Positions 32,784 through 40,148 are shown, counted from the first letter of the stretch. The stretch: DNA of 40,148 nucleotides from an uncultured Bacilli bacterium (GCA_910586195.1 CAJUHO010000010.1:1-40148), one strand, 5' to 3'. Program-made: numbers and translations. Notes: generated by a model not told the origin, from the sequence alone.

Positions 32784-34097
32784 TTAAGGATTCAATCTTG
32801 TTGGTCCACGATAGATAAAAGTCGCTTCTCTAATATTATCAAGATGGAACAGTTGCATCATGATTCGGGCAATACCAACACCAAAACCACCATGAGGAGG
32901 ACAACCATATTGGAAAAATTCTAAATAAAAGTCAAGAGTTTCAGGATTGATTTCCTTTTCAATCATTTGTTGCTTTAGAATATCATGACGATGTTCCCTT
33001 TGTGCACCTGTTGTAATTTCCACGCCGCGAAACAATAAATCATAGCTTTCAGTAAGGCCTTCTTCGTCTAACATGTGATAAAACGGACGCGCTGCAAATG
33101 GAAATTTAGTAACAAAAATAAAATCACTTTTATATTTTTCCTTCGCATATTGGCATAATAACTTTTCTTCATGACGCTCTAGATCATCTTCTCTTTCGCC
33201 TTCAAAATGATACTTTTCTTTTAGAATTTCCTTTGCTTCCCTAAAAGTTATCCTTGGAAAGCTCACCTCTGTATTTGGCTTTTCTACTTTAAAAGTATCC
33301 TCTATTTTCTCTCCATGTTTTTCCCATAAAGCATCAATTCCATATTTTAACCAAGCCTCTTCTAAATCCATAACATCATCAACCGACTTAATGTAGCTAA
33401 TCTCAGCATCTGCCATATTAATTTCTGTTGCATGATAAGATGTATGAGAGTTCTCAGCTCGAAATACAGGTCCTATTTCAAACACATTATTAAAGCCTGA
33501 AGCAATTGCCATTTGCTTATAAAATTGTGGTGATTGAGAAAGGCATGCTTCTTGTCCAAAATAATCTATTTTAAATACCTCAGCACCACTTTCCGCAGCA
33601 CCTTTAGCAATTTTTGGAGAATGAATTTCTATAAAATCATTTTTTATAAAATACTCACGCAAAGCATGTTCTAGAGTAGTTTCACATTCAAAAAATAAGC
33701 GATTATCTTTCCTTCTCAAATCTAAAAAACGATAGTCAAGTCTTGTCTCACGTAAGGTTTTTCCTTTATCCTTAATATCAATAGGAAGCTCCGCTTCACT
33801 CCTAGAGGTAGCTTCAATTGTACTAGGAATCATTTCCATTCCATTTAATTTGACGTTAGGACTATCCATTAATGTACCTGTAACAAATACCGTAGACTCT
33901 AGTGTTAAATTAGATACTATTTCATTTAGATTTTTATTGTCATCATTTTTTTCAATCGTTACTTGGACTTCTCCAGTTCCATCTCTTAGAATCATAAACT
34001 GTACATACTGTAAATCGCGAATTTTATCTACAAATCCTTCTAAGCAAATCTCTTCTCCTAAATGTGCTTTTAAATCTTTAAAATATATTTTTCCCAT
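32784..34097 (-). CDS. aspS: Aspartate-tRNA ligase, archaeal/non-discriminating type
   Basis: 437 aa. An N-terminal OB anticodon-binding domain (about 1-100) joins directly to a class II core. Motif 2 is VFRAENSHTSYHATE and motif 3 is HGGFGVGIARIMMQL. The blocks FVTKFPFAARPFYHM and RGVEITTGAQREHRHDI are the archaeal-type AspRS pattern. Length is also about 150 residues short of the usual bacterial AspRS, because the GAD insertion domain is absent. Enzymes of this kind often charge both tRNA-Asp and tRNA-Asn, the latter needing GatCAB amidation. It occupies the usual aspS place 14 nt after hisS. AsnRS is the main alternative but fits the motifs less well. Confidence 0.88.
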   Translation of the reverse strand: MGKIYFKDLKAHLGEEICLEGFVDKIRDLQYVQFMILRDGTGEVQVTIEKNDDNKNLNEIVSNLTLESTVFVTGTLMDSPNVKLNGMEMIPSTIEATSRSEAELPIDIKDKGKTLRETRLDYRFLDLRRKDNRLFFECETTLEHALREYFIKNDFIEIHSPKIAKGAAESGAEVFKIDYFGQEACLSQSPQFYKQMAIASGFNNVFEIGPVFRAENSHTSYHATEINMADAEISYIKSVDDVMDLEEAWLKYGIDALWEKHGEKIEDTFKVEKPNTEVSFPRITFREAKEILKEKYHFEGEREDDLERHEEKLLCQYAKEKYKSDFIFVTKFPFAARPFYHMLDEEGLTESYDLLFRGVEITTGAQREHRHDILKQQMIEKEINPETLDFYLEFFQYGCPPHGGFGVGIARIMMQLFHLDNIREATFIYRGPTRLNP

Positions 34098-34111
34098 ACT
34101 CTACCTTCTTT

Positions 34112-35431
34112 CTACTCACCATGATGATGACATTCATCACCGCAATCACACATAAAATCATCATCTTCTAAGTTCTCATCCAAATAATATATAAGGGCAT
34201 CTATTTGTACTTTTTCTTCTTCTTTTGTTCTAGTATTTTTTATAGTTACCTCATCCTCGTCTAATTCAGCACTATTTAGAACAATCGTAAACTTAGCCTT
34301 CAATCTATCTGCCTGTTTAAATTGTGCTTTCAAAGAACGCTTCATATTTTCCATCTCTACTATAAAACCATTCATCCTTAACTCTTGAGCTAAATAAATT
34401 GCATATTTTTTTTCTTCATCATTCACATACAACAAATATAAATCAATATCCTCTTTTACAGGTAACTGAGCACCCTCATGTTCTAGAGCAAGAAGTAACC
34501 GGTCCATACCAGAACCAAATCCAACTCCGCAAACTTCAGGGCCCCCAAGTTCAGATACTAATTGATTATAACAGCCTCCCCCACCAATAGCCATCGTACT
34601 TCCTGTTTCATTAATATCTGATTCAAATTCAAAAACAGTATGATTATAATAATCAAGGCCACGAACAATTTTACTATCTACAACATAAGGAATCTCTAAA
34701 ATATCTAAATATTCTAACACTTTTTCAAAACGTTTCTTACTTTCCTCATTTAAATAATCAACCATCTTAGGAGCATTTTCAAAAAGTTCACTTTCTCCAT
34801 CTACTTTACAATCTAAAATGCGAAGAGGATTTTTAGCAAAACGGCTCTTACAATCATCACATAATAAATCCAAATGTGGCTCAAAATACTTTACCAAAGC
34901 CTGTCGATAATTATTTCTTGAATCGGCATCTCCAAGAGAATTAATATGAATAGTGACATTTTTCAAACCTAAAATACGATAAATTTGGGCTGCTAGAGAA
35001 ATCACCTCTGCGTCCACTGCAGGATCATCACTGCCAAGCACTTCACATCCAAACTGAGTAAGTTCCCTCTCTCTTCCTGCTTGAGGCCGCTCATAACGAT
35101 ACATTGTACCATTATAATAAAACTTCACTGGCTGTATAGCGTCCCCATACATTTTATCCTCAATATAACTACGAACAACACCCGCAGTTCCTTCTGGACG
35201 AAGCGTCATACTACGCTCCCCACGATCTAAAAAATCATATGTTTCCTTTGTAACAATATCACTAGTTTCTCCAACACCTCTATGAAATAGTTCTGTTGAT
35301 TCAAAAAGTGGTGTACGAATATAGCCATAATGGTACTTTTCCATCACTTCATCAATAACCTTTTCTACATATTTCCATCTTTTTGCTACTGTTCCATAAA
35401 TATCCTTTGTTCCCTTTGGCTTACTAATCAT
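34112..35431 (-). CDS. hisS: Histidine-tRNA ligase with Cys/His-rich C-terminal tail
   Basis: 439 aa, a class II synthetase. Motif 1 surrounds KYHYGYIRTPLFESTELFHR, motif 2 is RYERPQAGRERELTQFGCEV, the histidine-specific loop is VRGLDYYNHTVFEFE, and motif 3 is CGVGFGSGMDRLLLALE. A C-terminal anticodon-binding domain follows (about 330-425). Beyond it is an acidic stretch and a tail MCDCGDECHHHGE, a compact three-Cys, three-His cluster not part of the usual fold. AGGAGG precedes the ATG at 35431. It leads the hisS-aspS operon. The upstream gap is too short for a T-box leader. Confidence 0.96.
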   Translation of the reverse strand: MISKPKGTKDIYGTVAKRWKYVEKVIDEVMEKYHYGYIRTPLFESTELFHRGVGETSDIVTKETYDFLDRGERSMTLRPEGTAGVVRSYIEDKMYGDAIQPVKFYYNGTMYRYERPQAGRERELTQFGCEVLGSDDPAVDAEVISLAAQIYRILGLKNVTIHINSLGDADSRNNYRQALVKYFEPHLDLLCDDCKSRFAKNPLRILDCKVDGESELFENAPKMVDYLNEESKKRFEKVLEYLDILEIPYVVDSKIVRGLDYYNHTVFEFESDINETGSTMAIGGGGCYNQLVSELGGPEVCGVGFGSGMDRLLLALEHEGAQLPVKEDIDLYLLYVNDEEKKYAIYLAQELRMNGFIVEMENMKRSLKAQFKQADRLKAKFTIVLNSAELDEDEVTIKNTRTKEEEKVQIDALIYYLDENLEDDDFMCDCGDECHHHGE

Positions 35432-35480
35432 TTTTTCTCCTCCTACAATTCTACATCATCCATTTTATATTTCTCTTAAT

Positions 35481-35509
35481 ATTATATCGATTTATATAAC
35501 ATAATGCAA
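35481..35509 (-). promoter_or_regulatory. hisS-aspS promoter
   Basis: TTGCAT, a 17-nt spacer and a perfect TATAAT, about 50 nt before the hisS start codon. Confidence 0.8.
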
Positions 35510-35520
35510 TTATTTATCAT

Positions 35521-36675
35521 CTAATGTTTTAAATAAGTTTTTATCTTTGACGTTATAGTGTGAGCTACCATCTCTGCCGATAAACCATTATCTAATAAAT
35601 CATTTCTATCAAAATAATCATGATGGTGTATTAAAAATTTTTCCTCTTGTTCTTTCGAATCCATAATGCCGTTTGCTAATAAAATACCATAACTATATTC
35701 TATAGACTTCATAAAACTATTTAATGGTGGTAATTCCTCTTCTAAACTTGCTATATCCAAATAATTATTAATAAAAGAATAAATTTCCCTATCACCAAAC
35801 TTTCCCTTTATTACCTCAAAATGATATTCATCTGGCAATAGCGTATAAATCAGTGCAGAATCTAGAAACGATAAATAAATACTAAAATAGGCGGCCAATT
35901 CATATTGGGCCTCTTCTTTGTGAATATTGTTATCAATTAAAAACTGTAGAAACTCTTGTTCATATTTTGTAGATAATACCTCTGGATAAATAGATTTATC
36001 AAAATAATTATATTGAGCTTCCTTTGAAACCTTCAAATCAACATCTAACAAGTCTTTAACATGGCCTAACTCATGCACTAATCCTTCTAAAAAACTAATA
36101 CTATCACATGGATTTGGTAAAAAAATACTACAACAATTTTCTACTGAATTAAAAATAGTAAATGGACGTTCTTCAAATCCCAATATATTAGAAGTAGTTA
36201 TTCCATAAATATCACCATTTTGCTGCATATCCTGATAAATATTAAATAAAGTCATATCTGTCTCTTTTAAGAAAGCTTCCAATATATTTTTTCCTTCTCC
36301 TTTAAAGCTATCTAGAGGCACAAATTCTTTTTCAGATAAATTTAAATATTCACCCGACTCAAAATAATCATCTAAAATATCATCCATTTCAAAGAAAGAC
36401 GCAGAAAACATCTTATGATGAAATTCTTTATTTTCTAAATAATTACTATGATACTCTTTAAAAAATGGACTTTCCGATTGAAAAAGGCTCATATTTTCCA
36501 TTAGTAAAGATGAAATAAATCTTTTTCCAGTACAAACTTGATAGGACGCTATCAATGAATCATATGTATCTCGATAATACCTTGCTTCTTCAAATGATTT
36601 ACATAAAAGCATTTTTTCTTCTACATGGTGAATTTGATTAAGCAACTGCTGATAATTTGTATTAAGTTTTATCAT
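35521..36675 (-). CDS. M3-like (oligoendopeptidase F-like) zinc metallopeptidase
   Basis: 384 aa. HELGH at residues 201-205 in EGLVHELGHVKDLLD is the gluzincin zinc motif. A glutamate 27 residues later in IYPEVLSTKYEQEFL (E232) fits the third ligand, and the PEVLS...E pattern recalls the M3 family. The N-terminal 190 residues are helical and charged. It is shorter than typical PepF (about 600 aa), so it is a divergent or compact member. There is no signal peptide. GGAGGGGG precedes the ATG, with a promoter at 36700-36728. It lies between the surface protein genes and hisS; a link to either is not shown. Confidence 0.72.
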   Translation of the reverse strand: MIKLNTNYQQLLNQIHHVEEKMLLCKSFEEARYYRDTYDSLIASYQVCTGKRFISSLLMENMSLFQSESPFFKEYHSNYLENKEFHHKMFSASFFEMDDILDDYFESGEYLNLSEKEFVPLDSFKGEGKNILEAFLKETDMTLFNIYQDMQQNGDIYGITTSNILGFEERPFTIFNSVENCCSIFLPNPCDSISFLEGLVHELGHVKDLLDVDLKVSKEAQYNYFDKSIYPEVLSTKYEQEFLQFLIDNNIHKEEAQYELAAYFSIYLSFLDSALIYTLLPDEYHFEVIKGKFGDREIYSFINNYLDIASLEEELPPLNSFMKSIEYSYGILLANGIMDSKEQEEKFLIHHHDYFDRNDLLDNGLSAEMVAHTITSKIKTYLKH

Positions 36676-36699
36676 AGAACCCCCTCCAAAACGTTTCTT

Positions 36700-36728
36700 A
36701 TTATACTATAAGACTTTTTAAAATACAA
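36700..36728 (-). promoter_or_regulatory. Promoter of the M3-like peptidase gene
   Basis: TTGTAT, a 17-nt spacer and a perfect TATAAT, about 25 nt before the start codon. Confidence 0.65.
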
Positions 36729-36790
36729 GAAAACAATATTATTATAACTACCAAACATCATAAAGTATTTAACCCTATAATTTATAGTAT

Positions 36791-36816
36791 AAAAAGAAAC
36801 ACATAGCTTGTGTTTC
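36791..36816 (-). terminator. Terminator of the 36839-38647 surface protein gene
   Basis: GAAACACA-(5 nt)-TGTGTTTC followed by T5 on the minus strand, about 22 nt past the stop codon. Confidence 0.85.
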
Positions 36817-36838
36817 AAAATGTCTATATTATCTAATT

Positions 36839-38647
36839 CTAACTTTTACTCAATACAAGGCGAAATGACTCACTTAAATCAATGTATCCACGAGTAGCAC
36901 CAAAATAAAAAATTCCTGAACCTGAACCATCATTACCATAACCACCACGTACAGCCCACGGAAACTGTACTGTTACCATGAGTGTATTATCTCCATACCA
37001 ACCTGCTGTTTCATTTAAAGCATGTGCAATACATTCTTTTTCATTGCACGCTGTTAATGAATCACTGCTTGTATAAAAATCATAATATTTATCTTCTAAC
37101 CAACTTTTTCCTGCGACACTACTTCCATCTGAAAGTAGGCCTTCGTATCCTGAATGATAAGCTGTATTCATTCCTGAATGTTTTTCTCCTTTTGGTGCAT
37201 AATTTCCCATCACGTATTCCCAAGCACCACCTGACATATCGTAGATTCCATATATCGTTCCTGTTGTCGATGCCCCTGTTCCAGATAAATTTTTATCATA
37301 CGTATATTGACATCCATAATTAGTATTCCCATTACTTGGGGACCCATAACTACATCCCGTTATACATTCGCTTGACTTACTCTGATATATCTCTTTATTC
37401 ACTCCTGTATAATTCTTATTTCCGATTTTTCCATATTTGCTTTGGGAAAGATAGGCAGGAAGTGCCCACTCACTATTCTTCATCGCATGGGAATTTAATT
37501 TGTCTGTGCTAAATCCATAGCGATTTCCATTCTTTGTTAGATTTCTTCCTATTTCAGCAATAGTTGATGTTTGAATTGCTCTCCAACTTGTGACATTTGG
37601 CTTTATCATCGCATCTAAGGTTGTTACATTTCCTCCTCCATTTGTAGCAGAAGGATTACTACTACTCGTCTCAAACTTTCCTATCCATATTCCTGAAAGT
37701 TCCTCTGTCCCAAATGTAAATGCGTCGGGCGTTCTCCATCCACTTCTCTTTTCTGCTACTTTATATTGGGCACTTCCGAGCTCTTTCTCACTCTTCTTTA
37801 TAAACTTAACATCTATCTCTCCTGGTAGCGCTTGGGTTGGAGCACTGCTCAAATAAACTCCCTTCTTTCCATAATAATTTTCTCCATCTTCACTTCCTAT
37901 TGTATAACTATATCTTGGCACATAAACCCACATTGTTTCGATATCACTCATTGGAACTGGGGTTCCACCAGTCGCACTTTGATATTTACTTCTTGTAGTA
38001 CTAGTTACCGTTACAGCATTGGCCCACTTTCCGAAATCATAATCATACCAATTATGATTGTCTGCCTTTTCCCAAGTGTTACTAGATTCATTCCATACTA
38101 CTTTTATCATGTTAGCTTCTGTATCTACTACTGGTATGATTCCTTCTACTATCTTCTTACCACTAGGAAATGTTAACTTCTTATTGTATAGTCCTCCATT
38201 ACTTCCAAAAGTGATTACCTCATCTTTGTCTGTATTGTTCGCTATCTTCAAACGATACGTTTTTACTCCATTATTCCTTATTACTTCTCCTTCTTCTCCC
38301 ATAGGCTCATCCTTTGTACTATCGTAACTGACATTCACTCCCTCTGCTACTTCATACCAAAAATTAAACTTTGCATCTTGCCCATTTTCATTCTTCAAAG
38401 TAATGACTATCTCTTTACTCTCTCCACTTTTGATTATCATACTATGATTATTATCCAAACTTTCACTTTCTATTGTTGCTGCTATTTCTCCTGTTACGAT
38501 ATTTAAGGAACCCCTTCTTTCTGTACTACTTGTAAATAGCGCATAGGAAAAGCCTCCTACTATCAAAAATAAACTGATAATTCCTACCAACATAATATAA
38601 TTACTCTTCTTTAACTTCTTCCATTGATACTTTATCCTTCCCAACAT
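36839..38647 (-). CDS. Surface protein: TasA-like domain plus C-terminal FGE/C-type-lectin-like domain
   Basis: 602 aa. It has a basic start (MLGRIKYQWKKLKKS), one membrane segment (IMLVGIISLFLIVGG), then SYALFTSSTERRGSLNIVTG, the SipW/TasA/camelysin-type export pattern. A beta-rich domain follows to about residue 180. The C-terminal ~400 residues contain IYGIYDMSGGAWEYVMGNY, then PWAVRGG...GIFYFG...SFRLVL, the layout of the formylglycine-generating-enzyme/C-type-lectin fold used as a binding scaffold. I see no evidence of enzyme activity. I use the ATG at 38647 (GAGG upstream, matching the paralogues); an in-frame TTG at 38677 has no RBS. It is a tandem neighbour of the gene at 39019. It is probably displayed on the cell surface; the ligand is unknown. 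Confidence 0.85.
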   Translation of the reverse strand: MLGRIKYQWKKLKKSNYIMLVGIISLFLIVGGFSYALFTSSTERRGSLNIVTGEIAATIESESLDNNHSMIIKSGESKEIVITLKNENGQDAKFNFWYEVAEGVNVSYDSTKDEPMGEEGEVIRNNGVKTYRLKIANNTDKDEVITFGSNGGLYNKKLTFPSGKKIVEGIIPVVDTEANMIKVVWNESSNTWEKADNHNWYDYDFGKWANAVTVTSTTRSKYQSATGGTPVPMSDIETMWVYVPRYSYTIGSEDGENYYGKKGVYLSSAPTQALPGEIDVKFIKKSEKELGSAQYKVAEKRSGWRTPDAFTFGTEELSGIWIGKFETSSSNPSATNGGGNVTTLDAMIKPNVTSWRAIQTSTIAEIGRNLTKNGNRYGFSTDKLNSHAMKNSEWALPAYLSQSKYGKIGNKNYTGVNKEIYQSKSSECITGCSYGSPSNGNTNYGCQYTYDKNLSGTGASTTGTIYGIYDMSGGAWEYVMGNYAPKGEKHSGMNTAYHSGYEGLLSDGSSVAGKSWLEDKYYDFYTSSDSLTACNEKECIAHALNETAGWYGDNTLMVTVQFPWAVRGGYGNDGSGSGIFYFGATRGYIDLSESFRLVLSKS

Positions 38648-38666
38648 ATTCCTAACCTCGCTTTTA

Positions 38667-38689
38667 TCATAAAGCAAAATACTTTATGA
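38667..38689 (-). promoter_or_regulatory. Leader hairpin before the 36839-38647 surface protein gene
   Basis: TCATAAAG-(7 nt)-CTTTATGA, the same 8-bp stem as the dispersed repeats at 31244-31266 and 38943-38964. Here it lies about 20 nt upstream of the start codon and lacks a T-run. It could affect translation or mRNA stability, or be a relic of the repeat. Confidence 0.5.
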
Positions 38690-38909
38690 CTTTTAAGGTC
38701 ATTTTTCTTCTATATCAATCTTTCTTTTATCTTTGACTAACCTTATGACTAATTTTATTTTTAATCATACTTTGTCATATTTTGTTTTTACTTCTTTCCT
38801 ATGACAATTAATTGACTACTTAATCTTTTTTATTCCCTTCTCTTCTCTTTATTTTTCTATATTTTTCTTTTTCTTACTTGATTATATTTTTTCCATATTA
38901 TATACTTAA

Positions 38910-38967
38910 TCTATAGATATCATAAGTATTTCAAAAAAACTCATAAAGTATTTTACTTTATGAGTTT
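38910..38967. repeat. Dispersed intergenic hairpin repeat, copy 2
   Basis: It carries the same TCTATAGATATCATAA and AAAAAACTCATAAAGTATTT words, in the same order and orientation, as 31216-31256. Weaker similarity extends further to the left of both copies. Confidence 0.75.
38933..38967 (-). terminator. Terminator of the 39019 surface protein gene
   Basis: A perfect 14-bp stem (38937-38950 with 38954-38967) and 3-nt loop with a run of T behind it on the minus strand. It forms the right half of the dispersed repeat copy 2. Confidence 0.9.
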
Positions 38968-39018
38968 TTATTTGTACAAATAAGAAGTACAATTATTGTA
39001 CCCCTTATTTAATACTAT

Positions 39019-40148
39019 CTAATTTTCACTCAATACAAGTCGAAACGAATAAGCATAATTCGTACCACCACTGTTATTAGTAGGATAGAAGATTCCAACA
39101 GATGTACCATAAAAGTAAGTGCCACCCCGTGCAAACCATGGATATTTTATTGTTGATAATATCATATAATCTTCATACCATCCTTCCGTCTCACCTAGGG
39201 CATGAGATGTACATGCCTTTCCGTTACAAGCTGTTAAAGGATCACTACTTGTATAAAAGTCATAATATTTATCTTCTAACCAACTTTTTCCTGTTACCTT
39301 TGTTCCATCTTCTAATAGTCCCACATAGCCTGAATTTAATGATGTATCTGTTCCAGAGTGCCTATTTCCATTTGAAGTATAATTACTCATTACAGATTCC
39401 CAGGCACCACCTGACATATCATAGACTCCATATATCGTTCCTGTTGTTGACGCTCCTGTTCCAAGTAGGTTTTCATTATATTGATGTTGACATCCATAAT
39501 CAGTGTTTGCATTACTTGGACTTCCATAACTGCACCCCGTTATAAACTCGCTTGATTTATTTTGATAGATTTCTTTATTCGCTCCACTATAATTCTTGTT
39601 TCCTAACTTTCCATATTTACTTTGGCTTAAATACGCGACTAGCGCCCATTCACTGTTCTTCATGGCATGGGAGTCCATCACTTTATTGTTAAATCCATAT
39701 CGATTATTATTCTTCGTCATATTCATTCCTACTTCTGCTATATTTGCGATCTGTATATTTCTCCAACTGGTCACATTCGGTTTTATCATAGCATCTAGGC
39801 TTGTGACGTTTCCTCCTCCATTTACATCACTCGGATTTGTGCTACTGGTCTCAAACTTTCCTACCCAGATTCCTGATAGTTCCTTATCTCCAAAGGTAAA
39901 TGCATCTGGCGTCCTCCAATTACTTACTCCCTCACTTACTTTATACTGCCCACTTCCTGTATCCTTCACACTCTTCTTGATAAACTTGACATCTATCTCT
40001 CCTGGTAACGCCTGAGTTGGAGCATCTTCTAGATACTCTCCCTTCTTTCCATAATAATTTTCTCCATCTTCACTTCCTATTGTATAACTATACCTTGGTA
40101 TCCATACCCACATTGTCTCGATATCTGTCATCTCTATTGGACTTCCTA
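39019..40148 (-). CDS. Surface protein with FGE/C-type-lectin-like domain (5' end off window)
   Basis: The last ~376 codons of a paralogue of the 36839-38647 gene. The frame stays open to the window edge (GSPIE precedes the internal Met at 40131, matching GTPVP in the paralogue), so the start lies beyond 40148. It shares MWVWIPRYSYTIGSEDGENY, IYGVYDMSGGAWESVMSNY and KSWLEDKYYDFYTSSD with its neighbour. The ending is PWFARGG, a divergent 24-residue stretch, then SFRLVLSEN. It is presumably a surface-exposed binding protein with the same N-terminal anchor, which is not visible here. Confidence 0.85.
   Translation of the reverse strand, partial: GSPIEMTDIETMWVWIPRYSYTIGSEDGENYYGKKGEYLEDAPTQALPGEIDVKFIKKSVKDTGSGQYKVSEGVSNWRTPDAFTFGDKELSGIWVGKFETSSTNPSDVNGGGNVTSLDAMIKPNVTSWRNIQIANIAEVGMNMTKNNNRYGFNNKVMDSHAMKNSEWALVAYLSQSKYGKLGNKNYSGANKEIYQNKSSEFITGCSYGSPSNANTDYGCQHQYNENLLGTGASTTGTIYGVYDMSGGAWESVMSNYTSNGNRHSGTDTSLNSGYVGLLEDGTKVTGKSWLEDKYYDFYTSSDPLTACNGKACTSHALGETEGWYEDYMILSTIKYPWFARGGTYFYGTSVGIFYPTNNSGGTNYAYSFRLVLSEN

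Larger units (their letters stand above)
38648..39018. other. Intergenic region between tandem surface protein genes (371 nt)
   Basis: No gene is seen. It holds a leader hairpin (38667-38689), a pyrimidine-rich stretch with repeated TGAC/GTCA words (38690-38830), a dispersed hairpin repeat ending in the upstream gene's terminator (38910-38967), and two small palindromes (38971-38980; GTACAAT-T-ATTGTAC at 38987-39001). I could not place a convincing promoter. Confidence 0.7.

Noticed and set aside
35432..35520. Possible T-box riboswitch before hisS
   Set aside because: The gap is only about 90 nt and is filled by a normal promoter. No specifier stem, T-box word or antiterminator is present.
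39102..40015. Long plus-strand open frames opposite the surface protein gene (also 36982-38327)
   Set aside because: They mirror the strongly biased coding frame of the minus-strand genes, lack RBS and give His/Leu/Phe-rich products with no domain.
36839..40148. A reverse transcriptase or template repeat for the putative DGR inside the window
   Set aside because: No gene has an RT motif such as YxDD in an RT context, and the 3' words of the surface genes occur only at those two genes. The DGR idea therefore remains a hypothesis needing flanking sequence.
1..40148. UGA recoding, as in Mollicutes
   Set aside because: Several genes (for example the SDR at 2607 and the metallophosphoesterase at 24398) end at TGA at the expected family or operon boundary, so TGA works as a stop.
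1..40148. tRNA, rRNA, CRISPR array, insertion sequence or prophage
   Set aside because: Intergenic gaps are short and show only promoters, terminators and small repeats. No transposase or phage gene was found; the only integrase-like gene is a housekeeping XerC-type recombinase.

Overview
The window reads as a chromosomal stretch of a low-GC, AT-rich Bacillota (Firmicutes) bacterium with a cell wall. It is most likely an uncultured Bacilli-like gut lineage; that placement is inference from gene content and order, not a phylogeny. The evidence is the Bacillus-like gene neighbours (comN-secDF-rel-dtd, topA...xerC, hisS-aspS, the paired M16 peptidases), AGGAGG-type ribosome binding sites, TTGACA/TATAAT promoters often with an extended TGn -10, and TGA used as a normal stop. 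Thirty-five of 37 genes lie on the minus strand, so most of the window is probably one leading-strand block. No tRNA, rRNA, CRISPR array, insertion sequence or phage gene was seen.

Layout, left to right. 1-550 is the 5' part of a TasA-like/C-type-lectin surface protein gene, with a 25-nt homopolymer in front of it. 668-3341 is an SDR reductase / PLP aluminium-resistance protein / AlkD-like glycosylase operon. 3529-4470 is rpmG, a 56-aa unknown ORF and efp. 4602-6677 is a class B penicillin-binding protein. 6749-7929 holds a DUF2624-like small gene convergent with nfo. 7986-9116 holds two pilin-like genes. 9171-11475 holds a GH10-like secreted hydrolase, a DUF421 membrane protein and a TIGR04086 membrane protein. 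11657-16979 is an rnhB / unknown / topA / unknown / xerC run. 17131-23395 is a comN-secDF-rel-dtd-AI-2E operon. 23454-25270 is an unknown membrane protein and a metallophosphoesterase. 25390-28692 is deoD plus two M16 peptidase-like genes. 28770-31067 is an FtsK/SpoIIIE translocase, 31412-32692 obg, and 32784-35431 hisS with an archaeal-type aspS. 35521-36675 is an M3-like zinc peptidase. 36839-40148 is a tandem pair of surface proteins, the second cut by the window edge.

Most of the window is housekeeping: translation (efp, L33, HisRS, AspRS, Dtd), stringent response (Rel), protein export (SecDF), DNA topology, repair and segregation (TopA, XerC, FtsK, RNase HII, endonuclease IV, AlkD-like) and the cell wall (PBP). 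The accessory and most interesting part is the surface-protein family at both ends. Each full member has an N-terminal membrane anchor or SipW-type signal, a TasA/camelysin-like beta domain and a C-terminal FGE-sulfatase/C-type-lectin-like domain. The last ~24 residues before the closing SFRLVL motif differ strongly between two copies that are otherwise nearly identical over long stretches. This is the protein architecture targeted by diversity-generating retroelements, but no reverse transcriptase or template repeat is visible here.
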